DNA from: Candidatus Didemnitutus sp.
GTDB taxonomy: Bacteria > Verrucomicrobiota > Verrucomicrobiia > Opitutales > Opitutaceae
DNA length: 11,623 bases
Assembly: GCA_030682505.1 (NCBI GenBank)
Contig: JAUXOH010000236.1
Span: 1-11,623, forward strand
Direction of reading: 5' to 3'
The position numbers and the translations under genes were made by a program. Shown in pieces: positions 6,905 through 11,623 of the stretch. Position 1 is the stretch's first letter; each line of letters starts with the position of its first letter. The notes under the pieces were generated by a model. The model was not told where the DNA came from. It ran no database searches and saw nothing but the letters and a program-made list of their open reading frames with translations.

Positions 6905-7761
6905 AACTTTCCGGACTCAACACCCTCATCACCGGCGGCAGCCAAGGACTCGGGCGCCATCTCGTTGAAGCCTTCCTCGCGGAGGGCGCCAACGTTGTCT
7001 TCTGCGCCCGCACCGCGGCCGATGTCGCGCAAACCCAGATCGAGCTGAACAGCCAGCTCCAACCCGGCCAGCAATTGATCGGCCAAACCTGCGACATCGC
7101 CGATCCTGCCAGTGTCGCCGCTCTTTTTGCCCGCACGGCGCATCTCGGGCGCCTGCACGCCGTCGTCAACAATGCCGGAATTTACGGGCCGATCGGTCCA
7201 ACCGAGGACCTGACTCTCGCGGAGTGGACCCAGGCGTGGCAGGTCAACGTCACGGGCACGCTGCTCGTCTGCCAGCACGCCATCCGCGCGATGAAGACGC
7301 ACGGTGGCGGAAAGATCATCAACATCTCCGGGGGCGGAGCGACCAATCCGATGCCCCGTTTCGCCGCCTACGCCGCCACCAAGGCCGCGGTGGTGCGCTT
7401 GACCGAAACCTTGGCCGAGGAATACCGCGCCAACCACATTGACGTAAACGCCATCGCGCCCGGTGCGCTGCGCACCCGGCTCACCGCGCAGGTGCTCGCG
7501 GCCGGCCCCGAGCTCGCCGGAGCGGATTTTTTTGCCAAGAACAAGAAATGGAGCGATGAGGGCGCGGCCGACCCGAAGTTGGCCGCCGCCTTGGGTGTTT
7601 TTCTCGCCAGCAGCGCGAGCGACGGGATCACCGGCAAACTCATCAGTGCCCAGTGGGACCCGTGGAAGGAACCGGCGAAGTTCCGCACCCTTGCAACCGG
7701 CGACGTCTACACGCTGCGCCGCATCGTGCCGGAAGATCGCGTGAAAAATTTCCCGACCTGA
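6901..7761 (+). CDS. Short-chain dehydrogenase/reductase (classical SDR)
   Basis: Cytoplasmic NAD(P)-dependent oxidoreductase of 286 aa. TGGSQGLG at residues 11-18 binds cofactor; NNAG is at 90-93; Y157 and K161 form YxxxK (YAATK). The usual catalytic Ser lies 13 residues before the Tyr, but here that position is G144 within NISGGGA, with S143 next to it. S143 may substitute, or the enzyme may differ mechanistically. The C-terminal 60 residues (AQWDPWKEPAKF onward) extend past the core SDR fold. The start overlaps the preceding gene by ATGA and the stop overlaps the next start as TGATG, so it is probably co-translated with both oxidoreductase neighbours and acts in the same sugar modification. 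Substrate unknown. Confidence 0.87.
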   Translation: MKLSGLNTLITGGSQGLGRHLVEAFLAEGANVVFCARTAADVAQTQIELNSQLQPGQQLIGQTCDIADPASVAALFARTAHLGRLHAVVNNAGIYGPIGPTEDLTLAEWTQAWQVNVTGTLLVCQHAIRAMKTHGGGKIINISGGGATNPMPRFAAYAATKAAVVRLTETLAEEYRANHIDVNAIAPGALRTRLTAQVLAAGPELAGADFFAKNKKWSDEGAADPKLAAALGVFLASSASDGITGKLISAQWDPWKEPAKFRTLATGDVYTLRRIVPEDRVKNFPT

Positions 7762-8765
7762 TGGCCGCCGCGCTTCAATATGCCATCGTGGGCTGCGGTC
7801 TCATCGGGCGGAAACGCGCCGCCAGTCTCCAGCCGGGCCAGCTGCGTTATGCCTGCGATTTGGACGCCGCTCGCGCTGCCGAGCTGGCAGCAACCCACCC
7901 CGGCGCCCGCCCGCTCACGGAATTCACCGCGGCCCTGAACGACCCGGCCGTTGCTGCCGTCATTGTCGCCACGCTCAATGCCGCTCTGGCGCCGCTCGCG
8001 CTCGCCGCCGTGCGCGCGGGCAAGCACGTCCTGCTCGAAAAACCCGGCGCGCTCAACGCCGTCCAGTTGCGCGCGGTTGCCGACGCGGCGGCGCAAACCG
8101 GAGTCAAGGTGCGGATCGGCTACAACCACCGTTTTCACCCCGCCCTGCAGCAAGCACGCGAACTGGTCGACGCCGGCGCGCTCGGTCCGCTGATGTTCCT
8201 CCGCGGTCGTTACGGCCACGGCGGACGCACTGGCTACGATCGCGAGTGGCGCGCCGACCCGAAGCTTTCCGGCGGCGGCGAACTCATCGATCAAGGCGTT
8301 CACCTGATCGACCTCGCCAGCTGGTTTCTCGGCGACTTTTCCACGGTCGAAGGACACGCGGCAACGTATTATTGGGACATGCCCGTCGACGACAACGCCT
8401 TCCTTTCCCTGCGCACCAGCGGGGGCCAGACGGCCTGGCTGCAAGTCAGCTGCACCGAATGGAAGAACCTGTTTTCCCTCGAACTCTACGGGCGCGACGC
8501 GAAAATTGCGATCGATGGACTCGGTGGCAGTTACGGCGTGGAAAAATGCACCTATTACCGGATGCTGCCCCAGATGGGACCACCCGAAACAACCGTTTGG
8601 GATTATCCCGCCGGAGACAACTCGTGGGCCCTCGAGCTTGCCGCCTTTGAGGAGGACATCCAAGCGGATCGGGTCCCGAGTCCCGGCTTGCGTGAAGGCA
8701 TCCGCACCCTCGAAATCGTCGAATCCATTTATCGCTCAAGCGGCTTCCCGGTTCTTGAGTCCTAG
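7761..8765 (+). CDS. Gfo/Idh/MocA-family oxidoreductase
   Basis: NAD(P)-dependent sugar oxidoreductase, 334 aa. The N-terminal Rossmann domain has VGCGLIG (GxGxxG at residues 11-16), and LLEKP with K94 is the family EKP motif. The C-terminal substrate domain has GGGELIDQGVHLID with H181, the typical catalytic His region. I chose the ATG at 7761, in the TGATG overlap with the previous stop, over upstream in-frame starts inside the SDR gene because IVGCGLIG then sits at the normal distance from the N-terminus. It is the third of three consecutive oxidoreductases between the membrane protein and the heptose genes. Members of this family often oxidise or reduce C3 of nucleotide-linked sugars, so a keto-sugar step is plausible, but the substrate is not shown. 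Confidence 0.9.
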   Translation: MAAALQYAIVGCGLIGRKRAASLQPGQLRYACDLDAARAAELAATHPGARPLTEFTAALNDPAVAAVIVATLNAALAPLALAAVRAGKHVLLEKPGALNAVQLRAVADAAAQTGVKVRIGYNHRFHPALQQARELVDAGALGPLMFLRGRYGHGGRTGYDREWRADPKLSGGGELIDQGVHLIDLASWFLGDFSTVEGHAATYYWDMPVDDNAFLSLRTSGGQTAWLQVSCTEWKNLFSLELYGRDAKIAIDGLGGSYGVEKCTYYRMLPQMGPPETTVWDYPAGDNSWALELAAFEEDIQADRVPSPGLREGIRTLEIVESIYRSSGFPVLES

Positions 8766-8774
8766 GGTTTCCCC

Positions 8775-9758
8775 ATGATCATCACTCGATCCCCATTGCG
8801 CATCTCGCTCGGCGGCGGCGGCACCGACCTGCCCTCCTATTACCGCGAGCATGGCGGATTTCTCGTGGCCGGGGCACTGGACAAATACGTCTACCTGACC
8901 CTGCACCGCACCTTCGTCTCCGACTTGATCGTCAAGTATTCCAAGCTGGAACGCGTGCCCTCCGCCAGCGAACTCGAGCACCCGATCATCCGCGAAGCGT
9001 TTGGCTTGCTCGGCATGGACGGTCGGTCGCTCGAACTCACCTCGATGGCCGACATCCCCGGCGGCACGGGCCTCGGGTCGTCGGGCAGCTTCACCACCGC
9101 CCTGCTCAAAGTTCTTCACTCCGCCAACAAGAACCTCATTTCGCCCGCCGAGCTCGCGGAGCAGGCCTGTCACATCGAGATCGACCGCCTCGGCGAACCC
9201 GTCGGCAAGCAAGACCAATATATTGCGGCCGTCGGCGGCATCACGGCCTTCACTTTTCATCGCGACGGACGCGTGGAATATCGGCCCTGCAAGATCTCCG
9301 AGGAGACGCTCTTCAATCTGGAGGACAACCTGCTGCTGTTCTTCACGGGCTACTCGCGCTCGGCTTCGGCAATCCTCAAGGACCAGAACGACCGCTCGAA
9401 AAGCAACGATTCCGCGATGCTCGAGAATCTGCATTTCACCAAGGACCTCGGGCTGCAGTCGCTGCGCGCCCTCGAAGGCGACCGCCTGGACGAATTCGCC
9501 CGGCTGATGGACGTGCACTGGCAGCGCAAGAAGGCGCGCAGTGCAGGGATGAGCAACGACCGCATCAACGAATGGTATGATCACGCGATGGCGAACGGTG
9601 CTCTCGGCGGGAAGCTCATCGGCGCGGGCGGCGGGGGTTTCCTGATGTTCTACGCCGACGACAACATCCGGCTGCGCCACGCCATGCGCGAGAAGGGCCT
9701 GCAGGAAGTCCGCTTCCGGTTCGACTTCGAGGGCACAAAAGTCGTGGCGCAAAACTGA
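8775..9758 (+). CDS. hddA: GHMP kinase, D-glycero-alpha-D-manno-heptose 7-phosphate 1-kinase type (HddA)
   Basis: Sugar kinase predicted to phosphorylate D-glycero-D-manno-heptose 7-phosphate at O1 to give the 1,7-bisphosphate. The start RSPLRISLGGGGTDLPSYY is typical of the HddA-like branch. GHMP motif 2, the phosphate-binding loop, is PGGTGLGSSGSF from residue 95; GEPVGKQDQY at 140-149 carries the acidic residue D147; KLIGAGGGGFL at 280-290 is motif 3. The length of 327 aa is standard. The ATG at 8775 is nine bases after the previous stop, without a clear Shine-Dalgarno. Assignment is strengthened by the adjacent nucleotidyltransferase, SIS isomerase and HAD phosphatase, which supply the other pathway steps. 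A related fucose- or other heptose-kinase specificity cannot be excluded. Confidence 0.87.
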   Translation: MIITRSPLRISLGGGGTDLPSYYREHGGFLVAGALDKYVYLTLHRTFVSDLIVKYSKLERVPSASELEHPIIREAFGLLGMDGRSLELTSMADIPGGTGLGSSGSFTTALLKVLHSANKNLISPAELAEQACHIEIDRLGEPVGKQDQYIAAVGGITAFTFHRDGRVEYRPCKISEETLFNLEDNLLLFFTGYSRSASAILKDQNDRSKSNDSAMLENLHFTKDLGLQSLRALEGDRLDEFARLMDVHWQRKKARSAGMSNDRINEWYDHAMANGALGGKLIGAGGGGFLMFYADDNIRLRHAMREKGLQEVRFRFDFEGTKVVAQN

Positions 9759-9765
9759 CCGGACC

Positions 9766-10482
9766 ATGGCGACCAACGCCGCAGATCTGCCCGTGGCCAT
9801 TCTGGCCGGCGGCCTCGCCACCCGGCTGCGACCCTTGACGGAGAGGATTCCGAAGTTGCTCGTCGAGGTCGCCGGTGAGCCGTTCCTCTCCCACCAACTG
9901 CGCCTGCTCAAGAAAAACGGGCTGACGCGGATCGTCCTGTGCGTGGGCCACCTCGGCGAGTTGATCGCCGAGCAATACGGCGACGGCGCGAAATGGGGCG
10001 TGCAGATCGACTATTCGTTCGACGGCCCCAAGCTGCTCGGCACCGGCGGCGCCCTGATCCGCGCCCTGCCCAAACTGGGTGACGCCTTCTACGTGCTCTA
10101 CGGCGATTCCTACCTGCCGGTGGACTATCAGGCTGTCGGCCGCGCCTTTCTCGCCCATCGCCAGCCCGCCCTGATGACCGTCTTCGCCAACCGCGAAGCC
10201 TTTGACGCCAGCAATGTCTGGTTCGAAGAAGGCCGGATCCAACTTTATTCCAAAACGGAAAAACCACCGCAGATGCATCACATCGATTATGGCCTGAGTG
10301 TTTTCCAAGCTGCGGCGTTTGCGGGCTGTCCTCGTGACGCCGTCATTGATCTCTCCACCTTGCAAACCGAGCTGAGCCAGCGCGGCGAATTGGCGGGCTA
10401 CGAGGTGCACGACCGCTTTTATGAGATCGGCTCGCCCGGAGGTCTGGCTGAGCTTGATGCCCTGCTCCGTCGCCCGACCTGA
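9766..10482 (+). CDS. hddC: Sugar-1-phosphate nucleotidyltransferase, HddC-like
   Basis: Nucleotidyltransferase of 238 aa, predicted to activate heptose 1-phosphate with a nucleoside triphosphate (GTP if it follows the HddC precedent) at the end of the pathway. The N-terminal signature is AILAGGLATRLRPLTE from residue 11; the common GGxGTRL is GGLATRL here, so one Gly is Ala. K30 lies in the following IPK. GTGGA follows near residue 92, and YGDSY with D114 supplies a metal-binding Asp. The protein is compact with no left-handed beta-helix acyltransferase extension. The start is seven bases after the kinase stop. Nucleotide specificity cannot be read from sequence by eye, so the gene symbol rests mainly on context. 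Confidence 0.82.
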   Translation: MATNAADLPVAILAGGLATRLRPLTERIPKLLVEVAGEPFLSHQLRLLKKNGLTRIVLCVGHLGELIAEQYGDGAKWGVQIDYSFDGPKLLGTGGALIRALPKLGDAFYVLYGDSYLPVDYQAVGRAFLAHRQPALMTVFANREAFDASNVWFEEGRIQLYSKTEKPPQMHHIDYGLSVFQAAAFAGCPRDAVIDLSTLQTELSQRGELAGYEVHDRFYEIGSPGGLAELDALLRRPT

Positions 10483-10565
10483 CCGGGTTCCCGCACGTTG
10501 GCTTCCGACTCGCCTCCGGCCAGTCGCAATCCCAATCTCCCTCTCCAATCATCCGCTTTTCCCCG
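10483..10565 (+). other. 83-base intergenic spacer, longest in the window
   Basis: Spacer between the nucleotidyltransferase and SIS genes. Its second half is pyrimidine-rich, with CAATC repeated around 10527-10551. I see no convincing hairpin with a T tract, no clear -35/-10 pair and no Shine-Dalgarno before the ATG at 10566. It could hold an internal promoter or RNA processing site, but nothing in it demonstrates either. Confidence 0.5.
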
Positions 10566-11174
10566 ATGTCTTACGCTATCCAACACCTCCAGGAAGCCGC
10601 CGCAATCCTCGCCCAACTCAACCCCCTCGACTGCGAAAAGTGCGTCAGGGAGCTCCGTGCCGCCCGCGATCGCGGAGGCCGGCTCTTCATTCTGGGGGTC
10701 GGCGGCAGTGCGGCGAACGCCTCTCATGCCGTGAACGATTTCCGCAAAATTGCCGGCCTCGAGTGTTACGCGCCGACCGACAACGTGTCCGAACTCACCG
10801 CCCGCACCAACGACGAAGGCTGGGCCACGGTCTTTGTGGAGTGGCTGCGCACCTCGCGGTTGGGCGCAAAGGATTGTGTCATGGTTCTTTCGGTCGGCGG
10901 CGGCAACGTGGAGAAAAACGTCTCGCCCAATCTCGTCACCGCACTCCAGCTGGCCAAGCAAGTCGGTGCCCGCGTGATCGGCATTGTCGGCAAGGACGGC
11001 GGCTACACCGCGAAAGTAGCGGACGCCTGCGTCATTGTGCCGACGGTAAATCCGAACAACATCACACCGCACGCCGAGGCCTTCCAAGCGATCGTCTGGC
11101 ATCTTTTCGTTTCGCATCCCGAGCTCAAACTCCACCAGACCAAGTGGGAGAGCGTGACCCCGGGCCAACCATGA
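10566..11174 (+). CDS. gmhA: SIS-domain phosphosugar isomerase, GmhA-like
   Basis: Predicted sedoheptulose 7-phosphate isomerase making D-glycero-D-manno-heptose 7-phosphate, the first committed heptose step. 202 aa, single SIS domain. GVGGSAANASH at residues 44-54 corresponds to the GmhA GNGGSAADAQH phosphate-binding segment, keeping the final His (H54). The second SIS loop is SVGGGNVEKN from residue 109 where classical GmhA has SGNS, and the C-terminal active-site helix contains TPHAEAFQAIVWHL rather than the usual QExH. It therefore belongs to a distinct SIS branch, and the isomerase label depends on the neighbouring kinase, phosphatase and nucleotidyltransferase. Start ATG 10566 has no clear Shine-Dalgarno. 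The stop overlaps an ATG (ATGA at 11171) that opens a 6-codon frame before the next gene. Confidence 0.83.
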   Translation: MSYAIQHLQEAAAILAQLNPLDCEKCVRELRAARDRGGRLFILGVGGSAANASHAVNDFRKIAGLECYAPTDNVSELTARTNDEGWATVFVEWLRTSRLGAKDCVMVLSVGGGNVEKNVSPNLVTALQLAKQVGARVIGIVGKDGGYTAKVADACVIVPTVNPNNITPHAEAFQAIVWHLFVSHPELKLHQTKWESVTPGQP

Positions 11175-11191
11175 CCGCGGAGGCGGCATGA
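11171..11191 (+). other. Six-codon minicistron bridging the SIS and HAD genes
   Basis: ATG at 11171 overlaps the SIS stop (ATGA) and reads MTAEAA to a TGA at 11189-11191, which overlaps the HAD start ATG at 11188 in another ATGA. A ribosome finishing the SIS gene could reinitiate twice and so be handed to the HAD gene. It may be chance; no peptide function is proposed. Confidence 0.25.
11179..11183 (+). promoter_or_regulatory. Shine-Dalgarno GGAGG before the HAD gene
   Basis: GGAGG ends four bases before the ATG at 11188. The spacing is slightly short but the match is strong, and it is the only clear Shine-Dalgarno I see before a start in this window. It supports 11188 rather than the ATG at 11171 as the phosphatase start. 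Confidence 0.6.
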
Positions 11192-11623
11192 CCAAGCGCC
11201 CCGCCGTCTTCCTCGATCGCGATGGCACGTTGAACCTGCCGGTGGTGCGGGCGGGAAAACCGTTTCCGCCCGCCACCTTGGCGGAGTTTCGACTCTATGA
11301 TGATGTGGCAGCCGCCCTGCAGAAACTTCACGCGGCCGGCTACCTGCTCATCGTCGCCACCAACCAGCCGGACGTCGGCCGCGGCACGCAGATGCAATCG
11401 GTGGTTGAAGCCATGCATGTCCACTTGCGACAGCTGCTGCCGGAAATTGCGCACCTCGAGGTTTGCTACGATGCCGGACAGACGACTCCTCCCTCCCCCT
11501 TGCGCAAACCCGCACCGGGCATGCTGCTTCGCGCCGCGGAAATCCTCCGGCTCGACCTCGGTCGGAGCTGGATGATTGGCGATCGCTGGCGCGACATCGA
11601 CGCCGGGCGGGCCGCCGGCTGCC
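11188..11623 (+). CDS. gmhB: HAD-IIIA phosphatase, GmhB/HisB-N-like (3' end cut off by window)
   Basis: Predicted D-glycero-D-manno-heptose 1,7-bisphosphate 7-phosphatase, removing the C7 phosphate before nucleotidyl transfer. The frame is open to the window end, with 145 residues seen of a usual 180-190. DRDGTLN at residues 10-16 holds the nucleophile D10 and acid/base D12; ATNQ at 57-60 is motif II; RKPAPGM from 106 holds the conserved Lys (K107); MIGDRWRDIDAG from 129 is the acidic motif with D132 and D136. Classical GmhB has a zinc loop of the form CxH...CxC just before RKP; here the segment is CYDAGQTTPPSPLRKP, keeping only C93 (Asp at the His position, no CxC), so zinc binding is probably lost. 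Start ATG 11188 is supported by GGAGG upstream. Confidence 0.87.
   Translation, partial: MTKRPAVFLDRDGTLNLPVVRAGKPFPPATLAEFRLYDDVAAALQKLHAAGYLLIVATNQPDVGRGTQMQSVVEAMHVHLRQLLPEIAHLEVCYDAGQTTPPSPLRKPAPGMLLRAAEILRLDLGRSWMIGDRWRDIDAGRAAGC

Noticed and set aside
7653..7760. Upstream in-frame start for the Gfo/Idh/MocA gene
   Set aside because: It would overlap the SDR gene by more than 100 bases and put about 36 unrelated residues before the Rossmann strand; the ATG at 7761 forms a TGATG overlap.
9799..9828. GGLATRL instead of GGxGTRL in the nucleotidyltransferase as a sign of inactivity
   Set aside because: The rest of the signature (TRLRP, IPK, YGD) is intact, and Ala at this position looks like a tolerated subfamily variation.
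10483..10565. Terminator or promoter in the longest spacer
   Set aside because: No stable GC hairpin followed by T residues and no convincing -35/-10 spacing could be found by eye.

Overview
The window is one co-directional run of thirteen protein-coding genes on the + strand. It is a cell-surface polysaccharide or glycoprotein-glycan biosynthesis locus, cut at both ends. GC content is high: hand-counted 60-base lines outside the small helical-bundle gene give about 63-72%. Genes are tightly packed with ATGA or TGATG overlaps, and most starts have no obvious Shine-Dalgarno sequence. This fits a high-GC Gram-negative-type bacterium. Verrucomicrobiota (Opitutales-like) is my guess from gene style and the S23-type insert, but the sequence does not prove it.

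Layout. (1) 1-2576: two family-2 glycosyltransferases, one soluble and cut by the window start, the other a polyprenyl-phosphate type with two C-terminal membrane helices, then a class I SAM methyltransferase. (2) 2534-2980: a compact insert-like unit. It is a 123-aa S23/four-helix-bundle gene enclosed by purine/pyrimidine inverted repeats. The repeats supply the last residues of the methyltransferase and the apparent TTG start of the next gene. (3) 2978-5628: an extended-SDR nucleotide-sugar epimerase and a large polytopic GT-C-like membrane protein, joined at a TGATG overlap just after an 11-C tract. (4) 5642-8765: three consecutive oxidoreductases: a UDP-glucose-dehydrogenase-like protein without the family nucleophile Cys, a classical SDR with Gly at the usual catalytic Ser position, and a Gfo/Idh/MocA protein. 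(5) 8775-11623: a GHMP kinase, a nucleotidyltransferase, a SIS isomerase and a HAD phosphatase (cut by the window end). Together these match the four steps from sedoheptulose 7-phosphate to an NDP-activated (probably GDP-) D-glycero-D-manno-heptose.

How it may work together (inference): the last four genes make an activated heptose, the three oxidoreductases and the epimerase may modify it or another nucleotide sugar, and the glycosyltransferases, membrane protein and methyltransferase assemble and decorate the glycan. The most unusual feature is the S23 unit. It has the architecture of the intervening sequences known from 23S rRNA genes (S23 ORF inside a long inverted repeat), but here it sits inside a protein-coding operon at a gene junction. 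No gene-free stretch exceeds 300 bases; the longest spacer is 83 bases (10483-10565). I found no tRNA, rRNA, CRISPR array, convincing promoter or rho-independent terminator, and no credible gene on the minus strand.
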